Notes: generated by a model not told the origin, from the letters alone. A DNA stretch of 64,000 nucleotides from Micromonospora carbonacea (GCF_014205165.1 NZ_JACHMZ010000001.1:5376501-5440500); one strand, 5' to 3'. Shown: positions 40,470 to 50,991, counted from the stretch's first letter. Program-made: numbers and translations.

Positions 40470-42137
40470 ATGCCCCAGCCCGTCCGCGCCGCCCGGGGGG
40501 CCGCGCTCACCGCCCGGGGGTGGCCGCAGGAGGCCGCCCTGCGGATGCTGATGAACAACCTCGACCCGGAGGTCGCCGAGCGCCCCGACGACCTGGTCGT
40601 CTACGGCGGCACCGGGCGGGCGGCGCGGGACTGGCCGTCGTACCACGCGCTGGTGCGCACGCTCACCGACCTGCGCGACGACGAGACGATGCTGGTGCAG
40701 TCCGGCCGCCCGGTCGGGGTGCTGCGCACCCACGAGTGGGCCCCCCGGGTGCTGCTGGCCAACTCCAACCTGGTCGGCGACTGGGCCACCTGGCCGGAGT
40801 TCCGCCGCCTGGAGTCGCTCGGCCTGACCATGTACGGGCAGATGACCGCCGGTTCATGGATCTACATCGGCACCCAGGGCATCCTCCAGGGCACCTACGA
40901 GACGTTCGCGGCCGTCGCCGCGAAGTGCTTCGGCGGCACGCTCGCCGGCACGCTGACACTCACCGCCGGCTGCGGCGGGATGGGCGGGGCGCAGCCCCTC
41001 GCGGTCACCATGAACGGCGGCGCGTGCCTGATCGTCGACGTCGACCGGTCCCGGCTGGACCGCCGGGTGCGCGACCGCTACCTCGACGAGGTCGCCGACT
41101 CGCTCGACGACGCCGTGCAGCGGGCGCTAGCCGCGAAGCGGGACCGTCGGGCGCTGTCGGTCGGCGTCGTCGGCAACGCGGCCACGGTCTTCCCCGAGCT
41201 GCTGCGCCGGGGCGTCGCGGTCGACGTCGTCACCGACCAGACCAACGCGCACGACCCGCTGTCCTACGTGCCGGAGGGGGTGGAGCCGGCCGACGCGCCC
41301 GACTACGCGCGGGCGAAGCCGGCCGAGTTCACCGACCGGGCGCGGGAGTCGATGGCCCGGCACGTCGAGGCGATGGTCGGCTTCCTCGACGCCGGCGCGG
41401 AGGTCTTCGACTACGGCAACTCGATCCGGGGCGAGGCGCGCCTCGGCGGCTACGAGCGGGCGTTCGACTTCCCCGGCTTCGTGCCGGCCTACATCCGGCC
41501 GCTGTTCTGCGAGGGCAGGGGCCCGTTCCGCTGGGCGGCGCTCTCCGGCGACCCGGCCGACATCGCCGCCACCGACCGGGCGGTCCTCGACCTGTTCCCC
41601 GGCAACGAGTCGCTGGCCCGGTGGATCCGGCTGGCCGGCGAGCGGGTCGCGTTCCAGGGCCTGCCGGCGCGGATCTGCTGGCTCGGCTACGGCGAGCGCG
41701 ACCGCGCCGGGGTGCGGTTCAACGAGATGGTCGCCTCCGGCGAGCTCTCCGCGCCGGTGGTGATCGGCCGCGACCACCTCGACTGCGGCAGCGTGGCCAG
41801 CCCCTACCGGGAGACCGAGGCGATGGCCGACGGCTCCGACGCGATCGCCGACTGGCCGCTGCTCAACGCGCTCGTCAACACGGCCAGCGGGGCGTCCTGG
41901 GTGTCCATCCACCACGGCGGCGGGGTCGGCATCGGCCGGTCCATCCACGCCGGCCAGGTCTGCGTCGCCGACGGCACCCCGCTGGCCGGGCAGAAGATCG
42001 AGCGGGTGCTCACCAACGACCCGGCGATGGGCGTCATCCGGCACGTCGACGCCGGTTACCCGGCGGCCCACGAGGTCGCCGCCCGCACCGGCGTCCGCGT
42101 CCCGATGGCCGAGGCGCAAGGAGGGGCCCCTTGTTAA
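40470..42137 (+). CDS. hutU: Urocanate hydratase
   Basis: 555 residues. Converts urocanate to imidazolone propionate using NAD+. Visible family blocks: [38 protein letters not shown] in outline, [22 protein letters not shown] (NAD site), [28 protein letters not shown] and [24 protein letters not shown] lies upstream as ribosome-binding site. The last residues (EAQGGAPC and stop) are encoded by the left arm of a dispersed palindromic repeat, so the native C-terminus has been altered slightly. The stop overlaps the TTG start of the next gene. Confidence 0.95.
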   Translation: MPQPVRAARGAALTARGWPQEAALRMLMNNLDPEVAERPDDLVVYGGTGRAARDWPSYHALVRTLTDLRDDETMLVQSGRPVGVLRTHEWAPRVLLANSNLVGDWATWPEFRRLESLGLTMYGQMTAGSWIYIGTQGILQGTYETFAAVAAKCFGGTLAGTLTLTAGCGGMGGAQPLAVTMNGGACLIVDVDRSRLDRRVRDRYLDEVADSLDDAVQRALAAKRDRRALSVGVVGNAATVFPELLRRGVAVDVVTDQTNAHDPLSYVPEGVEPADAPDYARAKPAEFTDRARESMARHVEAMVGFLDAGAEVFDYGNSIRGEARLGGYERAFDFPGFVPAYIRPLFCEGRGPFRWAALSGDPADIAATDRAVLDLFPGNESLARWIRLAGERVAFQGLPARICWLGYGERDRAGVRFNEMVASGELSAPVVIGRDHLDCGSVASPYRETEAMADGSDAIADWPLLNALVNTASGASWVSIHHGGGVGIGRSIHAGQVCVADGTPLAGQKIERVLTNDPAMGVIRHVDAGYPAAHEVAARTGVRVPMAEAQGGAPC

Positions 42138-42169
42138 CGCATTCTGCGGGTGAAGGGCCCCTTCCTAAC
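42118..42169. repeat. Dispersed palindromic repeat within hut operon
   Basis: AAGGAGGGGCCCC, TTGTTAACGCATTCTG, spacer, then AAGGGCCCCTTCCTAAC. Same element as 50050-50101 in opposite orientation (identical GTTAACGCATTCTG core). It spans the hutU stop and supplies both the AAGGAGG site and the TTG start of the M20 gene. Confidence 0.85.
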
Positions 42170-43372
42170 AACGACCACAGCAGCCAGCGGCGGTTCCGCG
42201 AGCTGTGGGATCAGCTCGCGCCGATCGGCCGTGACGCCGGCAGCGGCGGCTACCTGCGGTACGCGTTCACCGACCCCGAGCTGGCGCTGCGCGACTGGTT
42301 CCGGGCGCAGGCCGAGCGCCGGGCCATGCCGGTGACCGTCGACGGCAACGGCAACCTCTTCGCCCGCTGGGGCGAGCCCGACGCACCGCAGGCGGTGCTG
42401 ACCGGCAGCCACTTCGACTCGGTGCCGCACGGCGGCGCGTACGACGGGCCGCTCGGCATCGTCAGCGCGTTCCTCGCCGTGGACGAGCTGCGCGCCGCCG
42501 GCGTCACCCCGTCCCGGCCCCTCGTGGTGGCCGCGTTCGCCGAGGAGGAGGGGGCCCGGTTCGGCGTACCCTGCCTGGGGTCGAGGCTGCTCACCGGCGC
42601 GCTCGACGCCGACCGCGCGGCCGGGCTGCGCGACGCCGACGGGGTGAGCCTGGCCGAGGCGCTGGGCGACCGGCCGGCGGGCCACCGCCCGGACCTGCTC
42701 GCCGGCTGGTCGTGCTTCGTGGAGCTGCACGTCGAGCAGGGCCGCGCGCTGGTCGACCAGGGCGCGCCTGTCGCGGTCGCCAGCGCCATCTGGCCGCACG
42801 GCCGCTGGCGCTTCGACTTCCACGGCGAGGGCAACCACGCCGGTACGACCCGGATGGCCGACCGCCGCGACCCCATGCTCACGTACGCGTTCACGGTGCT
42901 CGCGGCCAACAAGGAGGCCCGGCTGCGCGGCGCGCACGCCACGGTGGGCCGGGTCCGGGTCGAGCCGAACGCCACCAACGCGATCCCGGCGCGGGTGACC
43001 GGCTGGCTGGACGCCCGCGCCGCCGACCCGGAGACCGTCGCCGGCCTGGTCGAGGCGGTCCGCGCCAAGGCGACCGAGCGGGCCGGGCGCGACGGCACGG
43101 AGGTCACCGTGACCGAGGAGTCGGCGACGCCGCTGGTCGGCTTCGACGGCGACCTCGGCCGGCGGCTCGCGGCGCTGCTCGACGCGCCGGTGCTGCCCAC
43201 CGGGGCGGGCCACGACGCCGGGGTCCTCGCCGGGCGGCTGCCCACGGCGATGCTGTTCGTGCGTAACCCGACCGGGGTGTCGCACTCCCCCGCCGAGGCG
43301 GCCACCGACGCCGACTGCGCCGCCGGGGTGACCGCCCTGGCCCGGGTGCTGGCGGAGCTGACGTGCCGATGA
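42131..43372 (+). CDS. M20-family amidohydrolase (allantoate/N-carbamoyl amino acid hydrolase type)
   Basis: 413 residues from TTG 42131, which follows AAGGAGG by six bases and overlaps the hutU stop; no other in-frame start exists before the domain. Metal-site blocks: [64 protein letters not shown] and a final SHSPAEAA His. It matches Zn-dependent allantoate amidohydrolases and N-carbamoyl-L-amino-acid hydrolases. In actinobacterial hut clusters a protein of this kind is regularly found beside hutF. No hutG is present, so hydrolysis of N-formylglutamate to glutamate and formate is the likely job, by inference. Confidence 0.85.
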   Translation: MLTHSAGEGPLPNNDHSSQRRFRELWDQLAPIGRDAGSGGYLRYAFTDPELALRDWFRAQAERRAMPVTVDGNGNLFARWGEPDAPQAVLTGSHFDSVPHGGAYDGPLGIVSAFLAVDELRAAGVTPSRPLVVAAFAEEEGARFGVPCLGSRLLTGALDADRAAGLRDADGVSLAEALGDRPAGHRPDLLAGWSCFVELHVEQGRALVDQGAPVAVASAIWPHGRWRFDFHGEGNHAGTTRMADRRDPMLTYAFTVLAANKEARLRGAHATVGRVRVEPNATNAIPARVTGWLDARAADPETVAGLVEAVRAKATERAGRDGTEVTVTEESATPLVGFDGDLGRRLAALLDAPVLPTGAGHDAGVLAGRLPTAMLFVRNPTGVSHSPAEAATDADCAAGVTALARVLAELTCR

Positions 43373-43388
43373 CCGGACAGGCGCGCCG

Positions 43389-44759
43389 ATGACCGTCACC
43401 CGCTGGCTCGCCGAGCACGCGTGGCTGCCCGACCGGCCCGGGCCCACCGCCGACGTGCTGATCGAGACCGACGGCGGCCGGATCACCGCCGTCGCCCCGC
43501 TGTCGGCCGACGGCGCGCCCACCGCCGGGGTCGAGGTGCTGGCCGACGCCGTACGGCTGCCCGGGCTCACCCTGCCCGGCCTCGCCAACGCCCACTCGCA
43601 CGCGTTCCACCGCGCCCTGCGCGGGCGCACCCAGGGCGCGGACGGCGGGCGGGGCGACTTCTGGAGCTGGCGGGACCGGATGTACGAGGTGGCCGCCCGC
43701 CTCGACCCGGACGGCTACCTGGCCCTGGCCCGCGCCGCGTACGCCGAGCTGGCCCTCGCCGGGATCACCTGCGTCGGCGAGTTCCACTACCTGCACCACG
43801 GCCCGGACGGCACCGGCTACGCCGACCCGAACGCGATGGGCGCGGCCCTGATCGAGGCCGCCGCCCAGGCCGGCATCCGGCTCACCCTGCTCGACACGCT
43901 CTACCTGACCGCCACCGTGGACGGCGCGCCGCTCGCCGGGCCGCAGCGGCGCTTCGGCGACGGCGACGTCGACGGGTGGTCCGACCGGCACGACCGGCTG
44001 ACCGCCGCGCAACGAGGCCGGCCGCACGCCCGGATCGGGGCCGCGCTGCACTCGGTGCGGGCGGTGCCGGCCGACCAGATCGCCCCCTTCGCCGCCCGCA
44101 ACGAGGGGGTGCCGCTGCACGTGCACCTGTCCGAGCAGCCGGCCGAGAACGACGCCTGCCGGGCCGCGTACGGCTGCACGCCGACCCGGCTGCTGGCCGA
44201 CCGGGGGGCGCTCACCCCGGCCACGACCGCCGTGCACGCCACCCACCTGACCAGCGCCGACGTGACGCTGCTGGGCGGGGCCCGCGCCGGGGTCTGCCTC
44301 TGCCCCACCACCGAGCGGGACCTGGCCGACGGGATCGGGCCGGCGCGGCGGCTCGCCGACGCGGGCGTCGCCCTGAGCCTGGGCAGCGACAGCCACGCCG
44401 TCGTCGACCCGTTCGAGGAGGCCCGCGCGGTGGAACTGGACGAGCGGCTGCGCACCCGCCGCCGGGGGCACTTCGCCCCGGCGGAGCTGCTGGCCGCCGC
44501 GACCACCGCCGGGCACGCCGCGCTGGGCTGGGCCGACGCCGGCCGGCTCGCCGTCGGGGCCCGCGCCGACCTGGTGACCGTGCGCCTGGACACCGCCCGC
44601 ACCGCCGGGGTACCGCCGGTCGGCGCGTTCTTCGCGGCGACCGCCGCCGACGTCGCCTCGGTGGTCGTCGACGGCCGGCAGGTGGTCGCCGACGGGCGGC
44701 ACCTGACCGTGGACGTGCCCGCCGAGCTGCGCGCCGCCATCGGGGCGGTGACCCGGTGA
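43389..44759 (+). CDS. hutF: Formimidoylglutamate deiminase
   Basis: 456 residues, amidohydrolase superfamily. Converts N-formimino-L-glutamate to N-formyl-L-glutamate and ammonia. [15 protein letters not shown] gives the two metal-binding His; [17 protein letters not shown] and [14 protein letters not shown] (substrate/metal His), AVHATHLT and [17 protein letters not shown] (final Asp) complete the set. Start ATG overlaps the end of a seven-codon mini-ORF that begins at the M20 stop. Its stop overlaps the hutI GTG (GTGA). Confidence 0.93.
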   Translation: MTVTRWLAEHAWLPDRPGPTADVLIETDGGRITAVAPLSADGAPTAGVEVLADAVRLPGLTLPGLANAHSHAFHRALRGRTQGADGGRGDFWSWRDRMYEVAARLDPDGYLALARAAYAELALAGITCVGEFHYLHHGPDGTGYADPNAMGAALIEAAAQAGIRLTLLDTLYLTATVDGAPLAGPQRRFGDGDVDGWSDRHDRLTAAQRGRPHARIGAALHSVRAVPADQIAPFAARNEGVPLHVHLSEQPAENDACRAAYGCTPTRLLADRGALTPATTAVHATHLTSADVTLLGGARAGVCLCPTTERDLADGIGPARRLADAGVALSLGSDSHAVVDPFEEARAVELDERLRTRRRGHFAPAELLAAATTAGHAALGWADAGRLAVGARADLVTVRLDTARTAGVPPVGAFFAATAADVASVVVDGRQVVADGRHLTVDVPAELRAAIGAVTR

Positions 44760-45967
44760 TCGGCAGCCTGCTGGTCGACGACATCGGCGAGCTGGTCACC
44801 AACGTGGCCGGCACCGGCGACGGCAGCCCGCTCGGCCTGCGCCGCGACGCCGCCGTGCTGATCGAGGACGGCCGGGTCGCCTGGGTCGGGCCGGCGCGCT
44901 ACGCCCCCGCCGCCGACCGCCGCGTCGACGCGCGGGGCGGCGCGGTCCTGCCGGGCTTCGTGGACAGCCACGCCCACCTGGTCTTCGCCGGGGACCGGGC
45001 CGCCGAGTTCGCCGCCCGGATGGCCGGCGAACCGTACACGGGCGGGGGCATCCGCACCACGGTCGGCGCGACCCGCGCCGCCTCCGACGGCCAGCTGCGG
45101 GCCACCGTGCGCCGGCTGGTCGGCGAGGCGCTGCGGCAGGGCACCACCACGATCGAGACGAAGAGCGGGTACGGCCTCACCGTCGCCGACGAGGCCCGCT
45201 CCCTGCGGATCGCCGCCGAGGTGACCGCCGAGACGACGTTCCTCGGCGCGCACGTCGTCCCCGCCGAGTACGCCGGCCGCCCCGACGACTACGTGGGCCT
45301 GGTCTGCGGGCCGATGCTCGCCGCCGCCGCGCCGTACGCCCGCTGGGTCGACGTGTTCTGCGAGCGGGGCGCGTTCGACGCCGACCACGCGCGGGCGATC
45401 CTCACCGTCGGGCAGGCCGCCGGGCTCGGGGTGCGGCTGCACGCCAACCAGCTCGGCCCCGGCCCGGGGGTGCAGCTCGGCGTCGAGCTGGGCGCGGCCA
45501 GCGTCGACCACTGCACCCACCTGTCCGACGCCGACGTCGACGCGCTCGCGTCCACCACGATGGACCGGGTGTCAGGCCCGGCGACCACCACCGTCGCCAC
45601 CCTGCTGCCGGGGGCGGAGTTCTCCACCCGGTCGCCGTACCCGGACGCGCGGCGGCTGCTCGACGCGGGCGTGACCGTGGCGCTGGCGACGGACTGCAAC
45701 CCCGGGTCGTCGTACACCTCGTCGATGCCGTTCTGCGTCGCGCTCGCCGTACGCGAGATGCGGATGACCCCGGCGGAGGCCGTGTGGGCCGCGACCGCCG
45801 GGGGCGCGCGGGCGCTGCGCCGCGACGACGTCGGGGTGCTGCGGCCCGGCGCGCGGGCCGACCTGATCGTCCTCGACGCCCCGTCCCACCTGCACCTGGC
45901 CTACCGGCCCGGTGTCCCCCTGATCCGCCAGGTCCTGCACAACGGAGTGCCGCAATGTCGATCGTGA
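44756..45967 (+). CDS. hutI: Imidazolonepropionase
   Basis: 403 residues. Hydrolyses imidazolone propionate to formiminoglutamate. [20 protein letters not shown] (metal His pair and substrate Arg), [33 protein letters not shown] and [11 protein letters not shown] are the classic HutI blocks. GTG start overlaps the hutF stop; its 3' end overlaps hutH by 13 bp. Confidence 0.95.
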   Translation: MIGSLLVDDIGELVTNVAGTGDGSPLGLRRDAAVLIEDGRVAWVGPARYAPAADRRVDARGGAVLPGFVDSHAHLVFAGDRAAEFAARMAGEPYTGGGIRTTVGATRAASDGQLRATVRRLVGEALRQGTTTIETKSGYGLTVADEARSLRIAAEVTAETTFLGAHVVPAEYAGRPDDYVGLVCGPMLAAAAPYARWVDVFCERGAFDADHARAILTVGQAAGLGVRLHANQLGPGPGVQLGVELGAASVDHCTHLSDADVDALASTTMDRVSGPATTTVATLLPGAEFSTRSPYPDARRLLDAGVTVALATDCNPGSSYTSSMPFCVALAVREMRMTPAEAVWAATAGGARALRRDDVGVLRPGARADLIVLDAPSHLHLAYRPGVPLIRQVLHNGVPQCRS

Positions 45968-47493
45968 CCGTCCAGCCCACCGGGATCTCCCCCGCCGACG
46001 TGCTCGCCGTGGCGCGGGGCGGCGCGCAGGTCGTCCTCGACCCGTCCACCGTGGCGGCGATGGCCACCAGCCGGTCCATCGTGGACGGCATCGAGGCCGC
46101 CGGCCGCCCCGTCTACGGCGTCTCCACCGGGTTCGGGGCGCTGGCCAACACGTTCGTCGCGCCCGATCGGCGGGCCGAGTTGCAGCACGCGCTGATCCGC
46201 TCCCACGCCGCCGGGGTGGGCGCGCCGATGCCCCGCGAGGTGGTCCGGGCGATGATGCTGCTGCGGGTACGCTCGCTGGCGCTGGGCCGCTCCGGGGTCC
46301 GCCCGCTGGTCGCGCAGGCGCTGGTCGACCTGCTCAACGCCGACGTCACCCCGTGGGTGCCGGAGCACGGCTCGCTCGGCGCGTCCGGCGACCTGGCCCC
46401 GCTCGCGCACTGCGCGCTGGCGCTGCTCGGCGAGGGCTGGGTGCTCGGCCCGGCCGGCGAGCGGCTGCCCGCCGCCGACGCGCTGGGCGCGGCCGGGCTG
46501 GCCCCGGTCGAGCTGGCCGCGAAGGAGGGGCTGGCGCTGATCAACGGCACCGACGGCATGCTCGGCATGCTGCTGCTGGCGATCCGCGACGCGGCCCACC
46601 TGTTCACCCTGGCCGACGTGACCGCCGCGCTGGCCATCGAGGCGATGCTCGGCTCGGAGCGGCCGTTCCTGCCGGAGCTGCACGCGATCCGCCCGCACCC
46701 CGGCCAGTCGGTGTCGGCCGCGAACATCCACCGGCTGCTCCAGGACTCGGCCGTGATGGACTCGCACCGCGACGACCTGGCGCACGCCGTGCAGGACGCG
46801 TACTCGATGCGCTGCGCGCCGCAGGTCGCCGGGGCGGCCCGCGACACCCTGGACTTCGTGCGGGCGGTCGCCGACCGGGAACTGGTGTCCGTGGTGGACA
46901 ACCCGGTCGTGCTGCCCGACGGCCGGGTCGAGTCGACCGGCAACTTCCACGGCGCGCCGCTCGGCTTCGCCGCCGACTTCCTGGCCATCGCCGCCGCCGA
47001 GGTCGGGGCGATCGCCGAGCGGCGGGTGGACCGGCTGCTCGACGTCACCCGCAACCGGGACCTGCCGGCGTTCCTCTCCCCCGACGCCGGGGTCAACTCG
47101 GGGCTGATGATCGCCCAGTACACGGCCGCCGGGATCGTCGCCGAGAACCGCCGGCTCGCCGCACCCGCCTCGGTGGACTCGCTGCCGACCAGCGGCATGC
47201 AGGAGGACCACGTGTCGATGGGCTGGGCGGCTACCAAGAAGCTGCGCACCGTGCTGGACAACCTGACCAGCCTGCTCGCCGTGGAGCTGCTGGCCGCCGT
47301 GCGGGGCCTCCAGCTCCGCGCCCCGCTCACGCCGTCCCCGGCCGGGCGGGCCGCCCTCGCGGCGCTCGGCGGGGCCGTCGGCCAGCCGGGGCCGGACGTC
47401 TTCCTCGCGCCGCTGATGGAGGCGGCCCGCGCCGTGGTGGCCGGGCCGGAGCTGCGGGCGGCGATCGAGCGGGAGATCGGCCTGCTGGGCTGA
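45955..47493 (+). CDS. hutH: Histidine ammonia-lyase
   Basis: 512 residues. Deaminates histidine to urocanate, the first step of the pathway. MIO-forming Ala143-Ser144-Gly145 is in [27 protein letters not shown] supplies the active-site Tyr, and [22 protein letters not shown] and QEDHVSMGW are the other conserved blocks. ATG start lies within the end of hutI, so it is coupled. Being last in the operon, it completes histidine to glutamate conversion with hutU, hutI, hutF and the M20 gene. No histidine transporter is in the window. Confidence 0.95.
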   Translation: MSIVTVQPTGISPADVLAVARGGAQVVLDPSTVAAMATSRSIVDGIEAAGRPVYGVSTGFGALANTFVAPDRRAELQHALIRSHAAGVGAPMPREVVRAMMLLRVRSLALGRSGVRPLVAQALVDLLNADVTPWVPEHGSLGASGDLAPLAHCALALLGEGWVLGPAGERLPAADALGAAGLAPVELAAKEGLALINGTDGMLGMLLLAIRDAAHLFTLADVTAALAIEAMLGSERPFLPELHAIRPHPGQSVSAANIHRLLQDSAVMDSHRDDLAHAVQDAYSMRCAPQVAGAARDTLDFVRAVADRELVSVVDNPVVLPDGRVESTGNFHGAPLGFAADFLAIAAAEVGAIAERRVDRLLDVTRNRDLPAFLSPDAGVNSGLMIAQYTAAGIVAENRRLAAPASVDSLPTSGMQEDHVSMGWAATKKLRTVLDNLTSLLAVELLAAVRGLQLRAPLTPSPAGRAALAALGGAVGQPGPDVFLAPLMEAARAVVAGPELRAAIEREIGLLG

Positions 47494-47595
47494 GCGTCAC
47501 CGGCCCGCCTGGCCGCGCCGTCCCGCCCTCCCCGGCCGTGTCCCCGCCCGGCCGTGCCGTCCCGCCCGGCCCGGCCGTCCTCGCGCCGCGCCGCC

Positions 47596-48516
47596 TCAGC
47601 TCCCGAGCACCGCCACGCCGATCAGCACCGGCACCGCCGCCACGGTGGACAGCAGCACCGCGTCCCGGGCCAGCACCACGCCCCGGTCGTAGCGGACCGC
47701 GTAGACGAAGACGTTCTGCGCGGTCGGCAGCGCGGCCGTGACCGTGCAGGCCAGCACCGTCGGCTGCGGCAACCCCAGCGCGTACCGCGCCACGAGGTAC
47801 GCGACGACGGGCTGGGCCAGGGTCTTCAGCGCGACGGCCAGCCACACGTCCCGCCCGGTGTCCCCGGAGCCGGGCCGGGGCGCGCCGTGCAGCGACAGCC
47901 CGTACGACAGCAGGGCGGCGGGCACGGCCATCGCCGCGACCAGCTCCACCGGCCGCAGCGCGGGCTCCGGCGGCAGCCAGCCGGTCAGGTTGACGGCCAG
48001 GCCCAGGGCGCAGCCCACCGTGACCGGATTGGCCAGCGGCGCGACCACCGACCGGGCCACCGAGCGCCGCCCGCCGACCGCCGTGTCCAACACGGCGAAG
48101 GCGACCGGTGCCATCACGACGAGCTGGAACATGATGACCGGCGCGATGAACGACGCGTCGCCGAGGACGTAGACGGCGACGGGGATGCCGATGTTCGCCG
48201 CGTTCACGTACGACGACGTGAGCGCCCCGATCGTGGCCTCCGCCGCCGGACGCCGCCACAGCAGCCGCGCGACCAGCACGAACACCGTCGCCACGACGGT
48301 GGTGCCCGCCACCGTGACGACCAGGGCGGCCGAGAAGACCTCGCGCAGGTCGGCGTGGGCGACCGTGTCGAACAGCAGCGCCGGGGTCGCGACGAAGAAC
48401 GCCACCCGGGACAGTACGGTGGACGCCCCCGGCCCGAGCACGCCGAGGCGGCCCACCAGGTAGCCGACGCCGATGACGGCGCCGATGACGGCGAACCCCG
48501 TCAGCACACCAGGCAC
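47596..48516 (-). CDS. AEC-family transporter
   Basis: 306 residues with about ten hydrophobic segments in two halves of five, as in auxin-efflux-carrier proteins of bacteria. ALTSSYVNAANIGIPVAVYVLG is the conserved N/P crossover region in the first half, and ALPTAQNVFVYAVRYD with the Asn in the second. Bacterial members move organic acids such as malate. Converges on hutH with about 100 bp between, where I see only low-complexity CCGGCCGTG runs. The substrate is unknown. Confidence 0.85.
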   Translation of the reverse strand: MPGVLTGFAVIGAVIGVGYLVGRLGVLGPGASTVLSRVAFFVATPALLFDTVAHADLREVFSAALVVTVAGTTVVATVFVLVARLLWRRPAAEATIGALTSSYVNAANIGIPVAVYVLGDASFIAPVIMFQLVVMAPVAFAVLDTAVGGRRSVARSVVAPLANPVTVGCALGLAVNLTGWLPPEPALRPVELVAAMAVPAALLSYGLSLHGAPRPGSGDTGRDVWLAVALKTLAQPVVAYLVARYALGLPQPTVLACTVTAALPTAQNVFVYAVRYDRGVVLARDAVLLSTVAAVPVLIGVAVLGS

Positions 48517-48550
48517 GTCGCCACCCGGCCGACCGCCGCCCGCCCCGCCG

Positions 48551-49168
48551 TCAGGCCGCCGGCGGCAGCACCTTCGCGACCAGCTTCGCCAGCTCGCGCA
48601 GCGCCTTGCCCCGGTGGCTGACCGCGTCCTTCTCCTGCGGGGTCAGCTCCGCGTTGGTGCGGTCCTGGCCGTCGCCGAGGAAGATCGGGTCGTACCCGAA
48701 GCCGCCCTCGCCACGCGGCGCGCGCAGCAGCCGGCCGGCCTGGCGGCCGTCGACCAGGTGCTCCTTGCCGCCGGGCAGCACCAGGGCCACCGTGCAGACG
48801 AAGGACGCGCCCCGGTGCTCGTCGGGCAGGTCGGCGATCTGGTCCAGCACCAGCTCCAGGTTGGCCCGGTCGTCGCCGTGCTTGCCGGACCAGCGGGCGC
48901 TGAACACCCCGGGCATGCCGTTCAGCGCGTCCACGGCGATACCGGAGTCGTCGGCGATGGTCGGCAGCCCGGTGCGCCGGCAGCCCTCCCGCGCCTTGAT
49001 CAGCGCGTTCTCGCCGAAGGTCAGGCCGGTCTCCGGCAGCTCCGGGTATTCCTCGACGTCGTCGAGGCCGAGCAGCGCGACCCGGTGCGCGCCGAGCGCG
49101 CCGTCGAGGATCCGCTGCAGCTCGACGAGCTTCTTGCGGTTACGGGTGGCGAGCAGGATCTTGTTCAC
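48551..49168 (-). CDS. rdgB: XTP/dITP pyrophosphatase (RdgB/HAM1)
   Basis: 205 residues. Removes non-canonical purine nucleotides (ITP, XTP) from the pool. KILLATRNRKKLVEL, ETGLTFGENALIKAR, PTIADDSGIAVDALNGMPGVFSARW (catalytic Asp), GFGYDPIFL and AVSHRGKALREL are all present. GTG start with GAAGGCGG upstream. Lies directly downstream of rph, the usual neighbour. Confidence 0.95.
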   Translation of the reverse strand: MNKILLATRNRKKLVELQRILDGALGAHRVALLGLDDVEEYPELPETGLTFGENALIKAREGCRRTGLPTIADDSGIAVDALNGMPGVFSARWSGKHGDDRANLELVLDQIADLPDEHRGASFVCTVALVLPGGKEHLVDGRQAGRLLRAPRGEGGFGYDPIFLGDGQDRTNAELTPQEKDAVSHRGKALRELAKLVAKVLPPAA

Positions 49169-49176
49169 GCTGTACC

Positions 49177-49225
49177 GCCTTCGTTCGCGACTGCGGGGCT
49201 CGCAAGCTCACTCCTCGCGCTCACG
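49177..49225. repeat. Low-complexity intergenic sequence between rph and rdgB
   Basis: On the minus strand it reads GTGAGCGCGAGGAGTGAG then CTTGCGAGCCCCGCAGTCGCGAACGAAGG. It begins at the rph stop and ends at the rdgB ribosome-binding site. From memory similar strings recur in related genomes, but no second copy occurs in this window. Confidence 0.35.
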
Positions 49226-49949
49226 GGAACAGTGCCTTTCGCTGGGCCTCGGCCAACTCCGCGCAGCCGGCCACGGCCAGGTCGAGCAGGGCGTCGAGCT
49301 GGTCGCGGGCGAAGACGCCGGACTCGCCCGTCCCCTGCACCTCGACGAACTCGCCGGCCCCGGTGCAGACCACGTTCATGTCGACCTCGGCGGCCACGTC
49401 CTCGGTGTAGCAGAGGTCCAGCCGGGCCTCGCCCGCGATCACGCCGACGCTGACCGCGGCGACGGAGCGGTGCATCACCTTCTCCGGCCTGCCGGCCAGC
49501 GCCTTGCGGGCGGCCAGCCAGGTCACCGCGTCGTGCAGCGCCACGTACGCGCCGGTGATGGCCGCGGTGCGGGTGCCGCCGTCGGCCTGGAGCACGTCGC
49601 AGTCGAGGACGACGGAGTTCTCGCCGAGGGCCTTGAGGTCGATGGCGGCCCGCAGGCTGCGGCCGATCAGCCGGGAGATCTCGTGGGTGCGCCCGCCGAC
49701 CTTGCCCCGGACGCTCTCCCGGTCGGAGCGGGTGTTCGTGGCGCGGGGCAGCATCGCGTACTCGGCGGTCACCCAGCCGAGCCCGGAGCCCTTGCGCCAG
49801 CGGGGCACCCCCTCCGTGACGCTCGCTGTGCACAGCACCCGCGTCCCGCCGAACTCGACGAGCACCGAGCCCTCCGGGTGGGTGCTCCAGCCCCGGCTCA
49901 GGGTCACCGGTCGGAGTTGGTCGGGCCGCCGCCCGTCAGGTCGCGCCAT
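49221..49949 (-). CDS. rph: Ribonuclease PH
   Basis: 242 residues. Phosphorolytic 3'-5' exonuclease that trims tRNA 3' ends. [37 protein letters not shown] in outline, [11 protein letters not shown] (phosphate and RNA binding), [35 protein letters not shown] and [17 protein letters not shown] (catalytic Asp pair) all match. Starts ATG with no ribosome-binding site but a TAGGGT six bases ahead, so it seems leaderless. Confidence 0.95.
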   Translation of the reverse strand: MARPDGRRPDQLRPVTLSRGWSTHPEGSVLVEFGGTRVLCTASVTEGVPRWRKGSGLGWVTAEYAMLPRATNTRSDRESVRGKVGGRTHEISRLIGRSLRAAIDLKALGENSVVLDCDVLQADGGTRTAAITGAYVALHDAVTWLAARKALAGRPEKVMHRSVAAVSVGVIAGEARLDLCYTEDVAAEVDMNVVCTGAGEFVEVQGTGESGVFARDQLDALLDLAVAGCAELAEAQRKALFP

Positions 49950-49955
49950 CCCTGC

Positions 49956-49961
49956 ACCCTA
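49956..49961 (-). promoter_or_regulatory. Leaderless-type -10 for rph
   Basis: TAGGGT on the minus strand, then six bases and the ATG at 49949. Confidence 0.6.
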
Positions 49962-50049
49962 TGCGGTGCGGCGGACGGGGCCGCCGCGGGTCCCGCCCCG
50001 CGCGCTCGCGTCGGCGCACGCCGGATCGGCGCGCTCGCCGGCCCAGCGG

Positions 50050-50101
50050 TTAGGAGGGGGCCCCTGTACAACAGAATGCGTTAACAGGGGGCCCTTCCTT
50101 A
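50050..50101. repeat. Dispersed palindromic repeat
   Basis: TTAGGAGGGGGCCCCTGTAC, AACAGAATGCGTTAACAG, GGGGCCCTTCCTTA. The reverse complement carries the GTTAACGCATTCTGT core of the hut-operon copy and GGGGCCCC arms at both ends. It lies between the MBL gene stop and the rph promoter. Confidence 0.85.
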
Positions 50102-50112
50102 CACCCGCCGGG

Positions 50113-50859
50113 TCAGACGTCGTAGCAGGCGCCCGCGCGGACCACTTCCAGCGGACCGTCGTACGTCGTGCCGGCCGCCTCGACGGTGAGCGCCTCGCTG
50201 CCCCACGCGGCGACCAGGTGGGTCAGCAGCAGCCGCCCCACGCCGGCCTTGGTGGCCGCCTCGCCGGCCTCCCGGCCGGTGAGGTGCAGGTCCGGCGGGT
50301 TCTCCACCCCGTCGAGGTAGCTGGCTTCGCAGAGGAAGACGTCGGCGTCCTGGGCCAGCCGCAGCAGCGCCTCGCAGGGCGCCGTGTCGGAGGAGTAGCA
50401 GAGCACCCGGCCGTCGTGTTCCAGCCGCACGCCGTACGTCTCGATCGGGTGGTTCATCCGGTCGACGGTGACGGTGAACGGGCCGATCGGGAACGTGCCG
50501 GGCTGGAGGCCGTAGAACTGGTAGACGTCCTCGACGGTGCTGCCCTCCTGGCCGTAGGCCAGGGCGAGCCGGTCCGGCGCGCCGGAGGGGGCGTACATGG
50601 GCAGGGCCGGGTACGGGCCGTCCGGGGCGTAGCGCCGCACCACCACGTAGGAGGCGGCGTCGAGCATGTGGTCGCAGTGCAGGTGGGTGAGGAGGATCGC
50701 GTCCGGGGCGTGCAGCCCGGCGTAGCGCTGGAGGGTGGAGAGGGCGCCGGAGCCGAAGTCGACCAGGAGCCGGTAACCCTCGGCCTCGACCAGGTAGGCC
50801 GAGCACGGGGAGTCGGGTCCGGGAAAGCTCCCGGCACAGCCGAGGACGGTCAGTCTCAT
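50113..50859 (-). CDS. MBL-fold metallo-hydrolase (Rv1339-like)
   Basis: 248 residues from ATG 50859 (MRLTVLGCAGSFPG), with AGCGGGA upstream. The metal motif is LLTHLHCDHMLDA; further ligands lie in VLCYSSDTAPCE and LLLTHLVAAW. The arrangement is that of RNase Z-like hydrolases. By position between cysM and rph it corresponds to M. tuberculosis Rv1339, reported as an atypical cyclic-AMP phosphodiesterase. A TACGGT lies near the start and a TGTCACG/CGTGACA palindrome about 130 bp upstream may control it. Confidence 0.88.
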   Translation of the reverse strand: MRLTVLGCAGSFPGPDSPCSAYLVEAEGYRLLVDFGSGALSTLQRYAGLHAPDAILLTHLHCDHMLDAASYVVVRRYAPDGPYPALPMYAPSGAPDRLALAYGQEGSTVEDVYQFYGLQPGTFPIGPFTVTVDRMNHPIETYGVRLEHDGRVLCYSSDTAPCEALLRLAQDADVFLCEASYLDGVENPPDLHLTGREAGEAATKAGVGRLLLTHLVAAWGSEALTVEAAGTTYDGPLEVVRAGACYDV

Positions 50860-50991
50860 GGAGTCGTCCCGCTGTCGCATACCGTAGTCGTCACGTCGGC
50901 CGCCACTCCGTCGATGATCTTTACCGACGCGTACGACACGCTGCGCAGCCTACGCTGACGCACCCCGGGGCAAGAATCATCTGCTGGAAGT

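Noticed and set aside
42150..42335. GTG at 42150 as start of the M20 gene
   Set aside because: It is in another frame and stops at 42335; only TTG 42131 is in frame with the M20 domain.
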